NCBI RefSeq assembly: GCF_021172045.1 | Contig: NZ_CP087164.1 | Location: 5,518,001 to 5,582,000 of the forward strand | Source: Capillimicrobium parvum | GTDB lineage: Bacteria; Actinomycetota; Thermoleophilia; Solirubrobacterales; Solirubrobacteraceae | Direction: 5' to 3' | Length of the DNA stretch: 64,000 bases | Shown here: in pieces, positions 56,249-64,000 of the stretch | Layout of the letters: every line of letters begins with the position of its first letter | How positions within the stretch are numbered: the stretch's first letter is position 1 | Made by a program: the position numbers and the translations under genes | Notes under the pieces: generated by a model | The model's input: only the letters and a program-made list of their open reading frames with translations | Told to the model about the DNA's origin: nothing | Database searches by the model: none

Positions 56249-56950
56249 TCAGCGGAACCGGCGCGGGAACTGCGCGACGATCCCGCCCGACAGCGTGTCG
56301 GCCATCTCGAGGATGTGGTCCTCGATCGCGTCGTACTCCCGGATCGAGGCGGCGTAGTCGCCGGTGAGCTGCGCGACCGCCTCGTCGAGCGTCTGGTCGA
56401 GGTGCGTCCTCATCATCGACCGCACCGCCTGACGGGGCCAGTTGTGCGGGTTGGCGGCGCTCAGGAAGTCGGCGACCTCCTGCCCGTTGGCATACCAGGC
56501 CGCCTTGGCGCTCGCGATCTGGGCGTCGTCGCCGCCCTTGGCCGCCTGCAGGAGCGCGACCGCTCCGGTGATGTGCTCCTTGAGCAGGACGGTCAGCCGC
56601 TCACCGGCGGCGCGGCCGTAGTAGGGCTTGACGGCGTTGCCGATGTCCGTCTGGTTGCGCAGCAGCCGCTCCTCCGTCATCGGCAGGTCGGGGTTGCCGG
56701 CGGCGAAGCTGACGATCGCCAGCCGGGTCCAGGTGACGTGCTGCTCCCAGAGCTTGCGCATGGCGTCCTGGAACGCCGCCTGCTTGGCGGTCGACATCCC
56801 CCGTGGGGCCGTCGCGTGCCCGTGTCCGTCCGCCGCGTGCCCCTCGCCCGCCCCGGACGACGCCAGCACGACGATCATGCTCAGCAGGGCGACGGCGGCG
56901 GCGAGCGCCACGGTGACGCGGCGGCTCGGTCCAACGGCAGGGTGGTTCAT
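56249..56950 (-). CDS. Secreted helical protein of unknown function
   Basis: 233 residues; ATG behind GAGGAGG. A signal anchor (RRVTVALAAAVALLSMIVVL) precedes a His/Gly-rich segment (GEGHAADGHGHATAPRG). The rest is a helical bundle: FQDAMRKLWEQHVTWTRLAI, LLRNQTDIGNAVKPYYGRAA, LTVLLKEHITGAVALLQAAK, AAWYANGQEVADFLSAANPH. Similar proteins in Bacillus and others are often mislabelled acetylglutamate kinase; no kinase motif exists. The regular His in helices (EQHVTW, KEHITG, RTHLDQ) could bind metal or heme. Coupled by ATGA to the upstream membrane protein gene. Confidence 0.75.
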   Translation of the reverse strand: MNHPAVGPSRRVTVALAAAVALLSMIVVLASSGAGEGHAADGHGHATAPRGMSTAKQAAFQDAMRKLWEQHVTWTRLAIVSFAAGNPDLPMTEERLLRNQTDIGNAVKPYYGRAAGERLTVLLKEHITGAVALLQAAKGGDDAQIASAKAAWYANGQEVADFLSAANPHNWPRQAVRSMMRTHLDQTLDEAVAQLTGDYAASIREYDAIEDHILEMADTLSGGIVAQFPRRFR

Positions 56951-57363
56951 CGTGGTTCCTCCTCGATCGTCGGCGACCGGCGGCCGCCGTCCGGCTTGAC
57001 CAGCACCAGGGCGAACGCGAGGCCGACCGCCTCCACGCACTTCGTCGCCACCGCCACGGCGTCGACCGGCTCCGGATCGGGCTGGAGGCCCGGCAGGCCG
57101 GTCGTCGTGGCGGCAACCCACGCGGCGATCAGGGCGCCGAGCAGCAGCGCCGCGAGCAGCGCCCCCGGCCGGAGGTCCGGCCGGGCGGTCAGGATGCCGG
57201 CCACCGCCACGAGCGCGACGACCGACACGGCGAACGACCAGCCGAGGGCCGGCGCCTCGCGAAGGTGCGCGGGGAAGAGCCCGGCGTGGGCGCCGGCGCT
57301 GGAGGCGCACGTCACGATGGCGACCGCGACGGCGAGACGGCGCTGGGTCTCGCTGTGGTGCAT
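56947..57363 (-). CDS. Membrane protein, unknown function
   Basis: 138 residues with about four hydrophobic helices (LAVAVAIVTCASSAGAHAGL, WSFAVSVVALVAVAGILTAR, LLAALLLGALIAAWVAATTT, AVATKCVEAVGLAFALVLVK). HAGLFPAHLREAP between helices 1 and 2 has two His. The start MHHSETQRR was chosen; upstream residues belong to a shadow frame. Its stop overlaps the start of the secreted helical protein, suggesting joint action at the membrane. Confidence 0.65.
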   Translation of the reverse strand: MHHSETQRRLAVAVAIVTCASSAGAHAGLFPAHLREAPALGWSFAVSVVALVAVAGILTARPDLRPGALLAALLLGALIAAWVAATTTGLPGLQPDPEPVDAVAVATKCVEAVGLAFALVLVKPDGGRRSPTIEEEPR

Positions 57364-57433
57364 GCCGGGGTTAGTGCGACCGGGGCCGCCCCCCTTACCT
57401 GCGGCGCGCCGGCCTGCCAACCTGTGGCCTGTC

Positions 57434-59158
57434 ATGCCCGCCCCGCGCCAGCGCCGGTCGCTCCGCGAGCTCGCCGAGCGCGTCTCCGACGAGGTCGAGC
57501 TCTACCACCGCACCTACTCGACCCTGCTGCGCTCCTCCGGCGAGACGCTGCTGCGCGTCCTCGAGCCATCGCACCGGGCGATGGAGTCGAGCCTGCACGC
57601 CGGCGCCGCGTCCGACGATCCGGACCTCGGCGCGTTCCTCTACGCGACCCACCGCCTGCCGAGCGACGTGTGGCGCGCCCGCCTCGTCGCGATGGGCCAG
57701 GACGCGATCGCGTTCCAGCGCGCCGGGCTCGGCGACCTCGACGCCATGGAGGCGGTCGAGGCGCCCGCGCGGCGGCGGCGCTGGCACCGCGACGGCAGCG
57801 GCCTGCTGGGCGTTCTCATCGCCTCGGGCTCCGATCTCGACGACCTCATCCCGACCCTCGTCGCCTACCAGATCGAGTGGAACAAGCTGCACGACCGCGT
57901 CGCGGGCCTCGAGCTCCCCGAGGCGGTCGACGCCGCGTGGTGTGCGGAGCTCCTCGGCGGCGGCGCGGACGACTGGGCGCGCATCGCGGAGGCGTGGGAC
58001 GGCGACCTGCGGACGTTCCTCGGCGAGGTCGGCACCCGCGAGCTCGACCTGCGCATCCGCATGCTCAGCGGCAGCGAGGTGGGCTACGGGCGCGTCACGC
58101 GGCGCTGGTGGTCGCCGATCCTCGCCTGCCTGCACGAGCGGGGCCTGCTCGAGCGCCGCCTGTACCTCGTCTCCTCGAACACGCACTCGCTCGTCAACCT
58201 GCTGACCGGCGCGGCGCGCGCGCACGAGGACGAGATCGTCGACTGGCTCGAGCACGACGGCCCCGCCGACCTCCGCGCCGAGCTCGGCAAGCTGCGCTCG
58301 GGGCGCACGCGCGGCTCGTGGGACAACCTCCTGTACTTCACGGCGCGCGAGTTCTTCGGCGCATACCCCGAGAGCGCTCCGACGTGGGACGAGCGCCGCA
58401 CACGCGAGCGGCGCCTCGGCGTCGCCCACATCCCGAGCAGCACCGCCGTCCGGGTCTCCGCGCAGGTCTTCGATCCGCGCCTCCTGGACCCCGAGGCGCT
58501 CGACCCGCGCCTGGCCGACGTCGACGCGGGCCGCCTCGCCACCGCCGACGCGGTGATCGTGAACATCGACTATCCGCTCGGCGTCGGGGCCTACAACATC
58601 CTGCGCGAGATCGGCGAGTCGACCGACACGCTCGCCGGCGTGTACGTCCTCGGCAAGGCGGCGACGCTGAACGCCGACGTCGGCGACGTCCTCATCTCCG
58701 ACGTCGTCCACGACGAGCACTCCCGCTCGACGTACTGGCTCGACAACGCGTTCTCGTTCGACGACATCGCGCCGTTCCTGCTGTTCGGCTCCGGCCTGGA
58801 CAACCAGCGGGCCGTCACGGTGAAGTCGACGTTCCTGCAGAACCGCGAGTACCTCGACTTCTACTACCGGGAGGCGTTCACGGTGGTCGAGATGGAGGCT
58901 GGCCCGTTCTGCAACGCCGTCTACGAGATCGCCGACCTCGACCGCTATCCGGTCGGCGAGGCGGTGAACTTCGCCAAGCTGCCGATCGACTTCGGCGTGA
59001 TCCACTACGCCTCGGACACGCCGTACACGCAGGCCCGCACCCTCGGCGCCCGCGGCCTGTCCTACTACGGCATGGACTCGACCTACGCCGCGTCGCTGGC
59101 GATCCTGCGCCGCATCATGTCCCTCGAGGGCCTGCTGCGCGGCGCCGGCGGCGGCTGA
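57434..59158 (+). CDS. DUF6909-like cytoplasmic protein with a phosphorylase-like C-terminal half
   Basis: 574 residues. The N-terminal 290 residues are helical (ELYHRTYSTLLRSSGETLLR, LLGVLIASGSDLDDLIPTLV, LPSDVWRARLVAMGQ). From about 330, VRVSAQVFDPRLLDPEALDP is followed by ADAVIVNIDYPLGVGAYNIL, AGVYVLGKAATLNADVGDVL, and EAFTVVEMEAGPFCNAVYEI; the last is very like the V-x-M-E-x-A segment of nucleoside phosphorylases/nucleosidases. The overall match to the family I remember as DUF6909 is from memory. Stand-alone; activity unknown. The long frame extending upstream to 54986 is a shadow. Confidence 0.6.
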   Translation: MPAPRQRRSLRELAERVSDEVELYHRTYSTLLRSSGETLLRVLEPSHRAMESSLHAGAASDDPDLGAFLYATHRLPSDVWRARLVAMGQDAIAFQRAGLGDLDAMEAVEAPARRRRWHRDGSGLLGVLIASGSDLDDLIPTLVAYQIEWNKLHDRVAGLELPEAVDAAWCAELLGGGADDWARIAEAWDGDLRTFLGEVGTRELDLRIRMLSGSEVGYGRVTRRWWSPILACLHERGLLERRLYLVSSNTHSLVNLLTGAARAHEDEIVDWLEHDGPADLRAELGKLRSGRTRGSWDNLLYFTAREFFGAYPESAPTWDERRTRERRLGVAHIPSSTAVRVSAQVFDPRLLDPEALDPRLADVDAGRLATADAVIVNIDYPLGVGAYNILREIGESTDTLAGVYVLGKAATLNADVGDVLISDVVHDEHSRSTYWLDNAFSFDDIAPFLLFGSGLDNQRAVTVKSTFLQNREYLDFYYREAFTVVEMEAGPFCNAVYEIADLDRYPVGEAVNFAKLPIDFGVIHYASDTPYTQARTLGARGLSYYGMDSTYAASLAILRRIMSLEGLLRGAGGG

Positions 59159-59173
59159 GCCCGGCGGCCGCGG

Positions 59174-60301
59174 TCAGAACAGCTGCTGCGAGGCCAGCTC
59201 GGCGCCGTCGCTCATCGCGCGCAGCTTGAGCCACGCAACCCCGGGATCGACCTGGGAGAAGCGGATGAACGTGTCGAACCCGCAGTCGGTGCCCGCGACG
59301 ACGCGCTCCGCGCCGATGACGTTCGCCAGCCGCGTGAGCCGCCCCGCGACGACCCGCGGGTGCTCCACGTAGTTGGACTTCGTGTCGATCGTCCCGAGGA
59401 TGACCCGCATGCCGTCCGGCAGCGCGACGTCCTTGAAGACCGCCCACTCGTGCTCGTGGCGGGGGTTGGCGCCCTCGGGGTAGATCGTGCCGACGTTCGC
59501 CTTCAGGACGTCGGGGAGGATCCGGTCCAGGCCGATGTCGCAGTGGTGCGGGCCGGCGTAGTTGCCCCAGCAGACGTGCAGGCGCACCTGCTCGGGCGGG
59601 ATGCCCTCCAGCGCGCGGTTGAGCGCGTCGATCGCCAGCGGGAGGTGCGTGTCCCAGCTCTCGATCGAGCTGCCGACCGAGCGGCAGTGCGCCGCCATCG
59701 CCAGGTCCGGCGAGTCGATCTGCAGGTTGAAGCCCGCGTCCGTGATCGCGCGGTACTCGTGGCGCAGTGCGCCGGCGAGCGCCTCGAGGTACGCCTCGTG
59801 CGACGGATAGTGCTGGTTGGGGTAGTTGAACGCGATCTGACCGGGGCTGATCGCGCCCATGAACGCGGTCGCCGGCGGAGCGTCGCCCAGCGCGCGGCGG
59901 AAGTGCTCGATGTCGCGCGTCACCGCGTCCGGGTCCTTGACCTCCACCGGCCCGACGCAGTTGGAGAAGACGACGTGCGCCATGGAGTCCGTCGCGAACA
60001 GCCGCATGGCGAGGTTCGGGAACGGCGCCACGTCGTCGGCCTGGAACTCGGACCGGCCGGCGAACCCGGTGAAGCGCTCCTCGACGTAGGTGCTGAAGCC
60101 GGGCTTGCTCATCTCGCCGTCGCTGACGACGTCGATGCCGGCCTCGCGCTGCTTGCGGACGACCTCGTCGACGGCGGCCGCGATCCGGGCCTCGAGAGCG
60201 TCCTCGTCGACGTCCTGGCCGTCCATGCGCGCCCAGACCAGCTCGACGAGGTCGTCGGGCCTCGGCAGGCTCCCCGCGTGGGTCGTGAGGATGCGGTCCA
60301 C
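59174..60301 (-). CDS. MetE-like (cobalamin-independent methionine synthase C-terminal family) protein
   Basis: 375 residues, one TIM barrel. ILTTHAGSLPRPDDLVELVW opens as in MetE C-terminal domain proteins; QREAGIDVVSDGEMSKPGFS, FNLQIDSPDLAMAA, LHVCWGNYAGPHHCDI with zinc-ligand His/Cys, and VVAGTDCGFDTF with the second Cys. Stand-alone members of this family include CoM-transfer enzymes (epoxyalkane degradation) and methyltransferases using non-folate donors. The N-terminal folate domain of MetE is absent. Divergent from a catabolic operon with a palindrome between, suggesting a shared pathway. Confidence 0.82.
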   Translation of the reverse strand: MDRILTTHAGSLPRPDDLVELVWARMDGQDVDEDALEARIAAAVDEVVRKQREAGIDVVSDGEMSKPGFSTYVEERFTGFAGRSEFQADDVAPFPNLAMRLFATDSMAHVVFSNCVGPVEVKDPDAVTRDIEHFRRALGDAPPATAFMGAISPGQIAFNYPNQHYPSHEAYLEALAGALRHEYRAITDAGFNLQIDSPDLAMAAHCRSVGSSIESWDTHLPLAIDALNRALEGIPPEQVRLHVCWGNYAGPHHCDIGLDRILPDVLKANVGTIYPEGANPRHEHEWAVFKDVALPDGMRVILGTIDTKSNYVEHPRVVAGRLTRLANVIGAERVVAGTDCGFDTFIRFSQVDPGVAWLKLRAMSDGAELASQQLF

Positions 60302-60387
60302 GGCTGGTCGCAGGGTCCCGCCCGAGCGCCGCGCTTGTCAAGCGGCCGGTCGAGCCGGCCCGGGTGGGTCGAAGCCCAGGACGTGGT

Positions 60388-60403
60388 ACCTCCGGTCGGA
60401 GGT
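60388..60403. promoter_or_regulatory. Candidate operator ACCTCC-N4-GGAGGT
   Basis: A perfect 6-base inverted repeat in the 178-base gap between the divergent MetE-like gene and the SnoaL-like operon. No regulator gene lies beside it in the window. Confidence 0.45.
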
Positions 60404-60479
60404 TTCGGCACAACGGCGCCCCCGTTAGTTTCGCACGCAGGTGACCGACGGGATCACCCTGATCGACTGAGAGGACGAC

Positions 60480-61004
60480 GTGAGCGACGACGCGACAGCG
60501 GCCATCGACGGCGGCCTCGACCCGGCCGAGGCCCTGCTTGCGATCGAGCAGATCAAGCAGGTCCGGGCTCGCTACTTCCAGACGCTCGACGAGAAGGACT
60601 GGCCCGCATGGGCCGCGCTCTTCACCGACCGCGCGGTCCTCGACTTCCGCGGGGAGATCCAGCACCAGGTGCGCGACCCGGAGCAACGTGCCGGGCTCGG
60701 CGACGACGCGTTCCTGTTCAACGGAGGCCCGGCCGCCGCCGAAGCGTTCGAGAGCCATCTCGCGAACTGCGTGACGGTGCACCACGGCCACGACCCGCAG
60801 GTGAAGCTGACCGGTGCCGACACGGCGACCGGGCTGTGGGCGATGTGGGACTGCCTGGACTACGGCCACGAGCTGTTCCAGGGTTACGGGCACTACCGCG
60901 AGCGCTACCGCCGCGTCGACGGGCGCTGGCTGATCGAGCAGCTCGAGCTCACGCGGGTGCGGACGGTGTGGGAGCCGATCGAGCACCGTTGGTCGCGCCC
61001 ATAG
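60480..61004 (+). CDS. SnoaL-like (NTF2-fold) protein
   Basis: 174 residues. ALLAIEQIKQVRARYFQTLD, EKDWPAWAALFTDRAVLDFR, HHGHDPQVKLTGADTATGLW and YRERYRRVDGRWLIEQLELT form the helix-helix-strands order of SnoaL/bile-acid-7-alpha-dehydratase-like NTF2 folds. GTG start behind AGAGGACGAC. First gene of a catabolic operon; members act as dehydratases or isomerases on ring compounds, but no active site is asserted. Confidence 0.82.
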   Translation: MSDDATAAIDGGLDPAEALLAIEQIKQVRARYFQTLDEKDWPAWAALFTDRAVLDFRGEIQHQVRDPEQRAGLGDDAFLFNGGPAAAEAFESHLANCVTVHHGHDPQVKLTGADTATGLWAMWDCLDYGHELFQGYGHYRERYRRVDGRWLIEQLELTRVRTVWEPIEHRWSRP

Positions 61005-61015
61005 CGCCTCCCGCC

Positions 61016-62269
61016 ATGAGCATCGATGTCCAGCCACCGGGAGCTCCCGGACCCGCACCCGCCGGCGACGACCGCGGCGCGGGCGCCCTGCCGTTCGATG
61101 CCGAGCGGCTGGACCGGGCGATGCGCGATGCCGGCATCGACGTCCTCCTGATCAGCGCCCGCCACAACGTCCGGTACATGCTCGGCGGCTACCGCCATCA
61201 CTACTACGCGAACGAGGAGTCCCTGGGCCTGAGCCGCTACCAGCCGGTGGTCGGGTACGTCGCGGGCGCTCCGCAGCAGGCGTTCTTCGTCGGCAGCTGG
61301 ATGGACCGCGACCCGTTGGCGCTACATCCGATCTGGGTCGCCGACGTTCGCGCGGTCACCACCGATGGCACGCAGACGGGGGCGCTGGTGGTGGACGCGC
61401 TGCGCTCGCGGGGCCTCACGCGCGGCACGATCGGCATCGAGGCACCCTTCCTGTCGGTCGAGGCCTACCGCCCGATCGCGGACTCGCTGACCGCCGCGCG
61501 GTTCGTCGATGCCGTGCCGGTGCTCGAGCACCTGCGGGCGGTCAAGCGGCCGCACGAGCTGCGGCTCCTGCGCGAGGCGTCGGAGCGCACCGTCGACTCC
61601 ATGCTCGCGGTGTTCGCGCGCGCCGGAGCCGGCGATACGGCGGTCGACCTGGAGGGGTGGATGAACGAGGAGCAGCTGCGACGCCACGTCGAGTTCCTGT
61701 TCACGTTCATCGCCCTGGGCACCGACGGCAACCGCACGCCGTCGCATCGCCCGTTGGAACGCGGGCTGACGATCAGTCTCGACTCTGCGGGCAAGCTCGA
61801 GGACTACATCGGCGACCTGGCTCGCATGGCCATCGTCGGCGAGCCCGATGAGGATCATGTCCATGCGCTCGAGGCGGTCGATCTCGTCCAGATGGCGGCG
61901 CGCGAGCCGATCCGGGCCGGCGCGATCGGGTCGGCGATCTACGACGCCGCCGACCAGGCCGTCTCCGACAGCCCGTTCGGCGCCGACATCGCCTTCGTGG
62001 CCCACGGGATCGGGCTCGTCTCGCACGAGGCGCCGCGCCTGGCGCAGGGCACCGCCAACCCGCATCGCTATCCGGCCGCCCACCGTGACCTCCCGCTCGA
62101 GGCGGGCATGGCCGTCTCGATCGAGACCACGCTGGCCCACCCACGCCTCGGCTACGTGAAGCTCGAGGACACGGTGGCGGTCACCACCGACGGATGCGAG
62201 GGCTACGGCGACGGTGGCCGCAGCTGGAATGTCATCGACACGAAACGGAAGATGAGGACGCGAGCGTGA
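61016..62269 (+). CDS. M24-family metallopeptidase-like protein
   Basis: 417 residues, creatinase/prolidase fold. N-terminal domain FDAERLDRAMRDAGIDVLLI; catalytic domain with metal ligands in the order LDSAGKLEDYIGDLARM (Asp and Asp), HGIGLVSHEAP (His), SIETTL (Glu) and KLEDTVAV (Glu), all five present. Relatives include Xaa-Pro peptidases, creatinases and DMSP lyase DddP. In a catabolic operon between a SnoaL-like and a monooxygenase gene, a non-peptide C-N or C-S substrate is plausible. The stop overlaps the next GTG by 4 bases. The ATG is 61016. Confidence 0.85.
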   Translation: MSIDVQPPGAPGPAPAGDDRGAGALPFDAERLDRAMRDAGIDVLLISARHNVRYMLGGYRHHYYANEESLGLSRYQPVVGYVAGAPQQAFFVGSWMDRDPLALHPIWVADVRAVTTDGTQTGALVVDALRSRGLTRGTIGIEAPFLSVEAYRPIADSLTAARFVDAVPVLEHLRAVKRPHELRLLREASERTVDSMLAVFARAGAGDTAVDLEGWMNEEQLRRHVEFLFTFIALGTDGNRTPSHRPLERGLTISLDSAGKLEDYIGDLARMAIVGEPDEDHVHALEAVDLVQMAAREPIRAGAIGSAIYDAADQAVSDSPFGADIAFVAHGIGLVSHEAPRLAQGTANPHRYPAAHRDLPLEAGMAVSIETTLAHPRLGYVKLEDTVAVTTDGCEGYGDGGRSWNVIDTKRKMRTRA

Positions 62270-63453
62270 CGACCACGAGAGGAGCGACCGCGACGGACGG
62301 CGCTGCGGTCAAGGAGGCCCTCCGGCAACGAGCCGCGGACCTGGTGCCGGACCTGTCGGAGCGTGCGAGGGAGATCGACGACGCGCGCCGGCTTGACCCT
62401 CATATCGTCGATCGCCTCCATGCCGCCGGGCTGCTCAGCGCGGCGAACCCCTGGCGGTTCGGCGGCGAGGGCGAATACGACGCCCTTCTCGCGGCGACGT
62501 ACGAGCTGGGACGCGCCTCGGGATCCGTGGCGTGGTGTCACGCGGTCTGGACGCAGCACAACTGGATGGCCGGGCTGTGGCCCGAGGAGTTCCAGAGCGA
62601 GTACTTCGACGCCACCGGCCGCGTGCTGTGCTCGTCGGCGTTCAACCCGGCCGGGGCGAAGGTCGAGCCGGCAGACGGCGGCTATCGGGTCCGCGGGCGA
62701 TGGAATGCCGCCAGCGGCTGCGACAACGCGCGTTGGCTGATGCTCGGCGCCGTGCTGCCGGAGCGCAAGCTCGGGTTCCTGATGGTGCCACGCGACGACC
62801 TGGAGATCGTCGACACATGGTTCGTCTCCGGCCTGCAGGGGACGGGGAGCAAGGACATCGCGATCGCGGAGGCGTTCGTGCCCGACCATCGTGTGGTCAC
62901 GGCGGAGTACCTGACCGAGGTCCGCGACGCCGGATCCGATCGACCCTCGTCGGCGCTGCCGATCTGGCCTCTCGTGACGCTCAGCCTCACGTACGCCACG
63001 ATGGGCATGGTCGCCGGCGCCCTGGAGGCGTTCGAGGGCAAGCTCCGATCCGGGGCCACGAGCATCGCGGGCAACCGGCCGGCCGACGAGCCCGCCGTCC
63101 AACTGCGGCTGAGCGAGTCGGCCGCCGAGCTGGACGCGGCGCTCCTGTTGTCGGAGCGCTCCGTCCAGGACATGCTTGAGCGAGCGCGGTCGGGCAACCT
63201 GCCCGTGCTGTCGGACCGCCTGGTGTACGCCCGCGACCGCGCATACGCGTCGACGCTCACGGTGCGCGCGATCAATCGGCTCTTCGACGCGAGCGGGGCG
63301 TCCGGGCTGTACGCCGAGGCGCCGATCCAGCGCTTCCACCGTGACGTCCACGCGGGGTCGCATCACCCCGGCCATTCCTGGGACGTGTACGGAGTCCACT
63401 ACGGCCGGGATCGCCTGGGGCTCGACCTGAGCCCGACGGCGCGGCTCCTCTGA
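62266..63453 (+). CDS. Acyl-CoA-dehydrogenase-fold flavin monooxygenase
   Basis: 395 residues. DPHIVDRLHAAGLLSAANPW RF then ELGRASGSVAWCHAVWTQHN, the middle beta-barrel YRVRGRWNAASGCDNARWLM and FVSGLQGTGSKDIAIAEAFV, and C-terminal AGSHHPGHSWDVYG. This is the group D hydroxylase pattern (HsaA/HpaH-like two-component monooxygenases, also DszC-like). It needs reduced flavin from a reductase, which is not in the window. GTG start coupled to the peptidase-like gene by GTGA. Confidence 0.83.
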   Translation: MTTTRGATATDGAAVKEALRQRAADLVPDLSERAREIDDARRLDPHIVDRLHAAGLLSAANPWRFGGEGEYDALLAATYELGRASGSVAWCHAVWTQHNWMAGLWPEEFQSEYFDATGRVLCSSAFNPAGAKVEPADGGYRVRGRWNAASGCDNARWLMLGAVLPERKLGFLMVPRDDLEIVDTWFVSGLQGTGSKDIAIAEAFVPDHRVVTAEYLTEVRDAGSDRPSSALPIWPLVTLSLTYATMGMVAGALEAFEGKLRSGATSIAGNRPADEPAVQLRLSESAAELDAALLLSERSVQDMLERARSGNLPVLSDRLVYARDRAYASTLTVRAINRLFDASGASGLYAEAPIQRFHRDVHAGSHHPGHSWDVYGVHYGRDRLGLDLSPTARLL

Positions 63454-63458
63454 CCCCC

Positions 63459-64000
63459 ATGGCGATCGCGCGCACCGGGACGGCGCCGCCGCAGTTCAGA
63501 GCTGCGCTGGCATCCGATCAGCCGCTGTTCGGAGCCTGGCTGCAGCTCGAGAGCCCGCTGGTCGCCGAGGCGATCGGTCACGTGGGATTCGACTGGGTCG
63601 GCATCGACACCCAGCACGGCATGATCGGCTACACGGGGATGCTGTCGATGCTGCAGGCGCTGGCCATCTCCGGCACGCCGTCGATCGTGCGCGTCTCCAC
63701 GAACGACCAGGGAGCGATCGGCCGGGCGCTCGACTCCGGCGCGCACGGCGTCATCGTGCCCCTGATCGAGAGCGCCGACGCTGCGGCGCGAGCGGTCGCC
63801 GCCTGCCGGTATCCGCCCGACGGGGTCCGCAGTTGGGGACCCATCCGCCCGTCGCTGGCTGATCCCGGCGTCGGAGTCCGCGACGGCGACATGCGCGCCG
63901 CCTGCATCGTGATGGTCGAGACCCGCGCCGGTGTCGAGCACGTCGAGGAGATCGCGCGGGTCCCCGGTGTGGACGGGATCCTCGTTGGACCGGCGGATCT
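63459..64000 (+). CDS. HpcH/HpaI-type aldolase (partial, runs off the window)
   Basis: About 180 residues are visible, open to the window edge. QPLFGAWLQLESPLVAEAIG, FDWVGIDTQHGMIGYTGMLS (catalytic His), PSIVRVSTNDQGAIGRALDS (the Arg), GAHGVIVPLIESADAAARAV, WGPIRPSL, and CIVMVETRAGVEHVEEIARV (Glu metal ligand) through DGILVGPADL are those of class II pyruvate aldolases. These cleave 4-hydroxy-2-oxo acids at the end of meta-cleavage pathways. The start lies 5 bases after the monooxygenase stop, so it belongs to the same operon. Confidence 0.9.
   Translation, partial: MAIARTGTAPPQFRAALASDQPLFGAWLQLESPLVAEAIGHVGFDWVGIDTQHGMIGYTGMLSMLQALAISGTPSIVRVSTNDQGAIGRALDSGAHGVIVPLIESADAAARAVAACRYPPDGVRSWGPIRPSLADPGVGVRDGDMRAACIVMVETRAGVEHVEEIARVPGVDGILVGPAD

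Noticed and set aside
54986-57433. In-frame upstream extension of the DUF6909-like gene to 54986
   Set aside because: Runs antisense or out of frame through apbE, the ferric reductase and two minus-strand genes; composition is shadow-like.
57364-57433. Third copy of the PhoB-like box (GGTAAGG and CACTAAC) upstream of the 56947-57363 gene
   Set aside because: Only isolated pieces match; the 11-bp phased half-sites and the spacing to the start codon are absent.

Overview
The window is uniformly very G+C-rich DNA, densely coded on both strands, with many 4-base ATGA/GTGA stop-start overlaps and frequent GTG starts. It looks like a chromosomal segment of a Thermoleophilia-type actinobacterium (Solirubrobacter/Conexibacter/Patulibacter-like). 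That placement is inferred from gene content: a glucosyl-3-phosphoglycerate synthase next to a second dihydropteroate synthase, a secreted repeat protein starting MLGRLRSKVTYAN, a DUF6909-like protein, and many choice-of-anchor/beta-propeller secreted proteins. No rRNA, CRISPR array or intact prophage was seen; one tRNA (Phe) is present.

Layout. 0-10.7 kb: end of a LuxR-type regulator, a secreted beta-helix protein, gpsA, and a glucosylglycerate block in which a HAD phosphatase faces a tightly overlapping operon (gpgS, a 2H-phosphoesterase-like gene, folP, a MrfA-like helicase), followed by a secreted M23 peptidase. 10.7-12.5 kb: tRNA-Phe followed by a decayed island of three frameshifted or truncated genes. 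12.5-24.4 kb: molybdopterin oxidoreductase plus cupin, an HD protein, a TetR/MMPL pair with two matching palindromic operators (the MMPL protein carries a C-terminal STAS domain), a flavoprotein, a TOPRIM-only protein and a MOSC-reductase-ferredoxin fusion. 24.4-35.6 kb: accessory zone with two consecutive frameshifted secreted genes, an amine oxidase, a MarR/MFS pair, a receiver fragment, a lone csrA, a small-gene cassette bracketed by three related 24-bp palindromes, a frameshifted zinc-finger gene, a secreted beta-propeller and a dead ABC ATPase. 35.6-51.8 kb: NarL-type two-component system, GH13 glucosidase, flippase-like protein, P1B ATPase, PAP2 phosphatase, an aldehyde dehydrogenase/FAD oxidase operon (possibly pipecolate/lysine breakdown), a second MFS/MarR pair, an internally deleted DedA protein, and a ferredoxin plus ferredoxin reductase. 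51.8-56.2 kb: OmpR-type two-component system and an ApbE/ferric-reductase operon. 56.2-64 kb: secreted and membrane proteins, a DUF6909-like protein, a MetE-like protein, and a catabolic operon (SnoaL-like, M24 peptidase, flavin monooxygenase, HpaI aldolase) running off the end.

The most interesting signal is regulatory. The ferredoxin reductase-ferredoxin operon and the ApbE/ferric-reductase operon, 2.3 kb apart and flanking the OmpR-type kinase/regulator pair, have promoters that align without gaps for 64 bases up to and including the ATG (46 of 64 identical by hand count). Both carry three half-sites CTGAC, CTTAC and CT(T/C)(G/A)C spaced exactly 11 bp apart, the geometry of PhoB/OmpR-family boxes. 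This predicts a small local redox regulon. Second is the set of three related 24-bp palindromes around the 31.5-33.2 kb cassette. Single-base frameshifts are concentrated in accessory genes while dozens of long core genes are intact, which argues for gene decay, though assembly errors in G/C runs cannot be excluded from the sequence alone.
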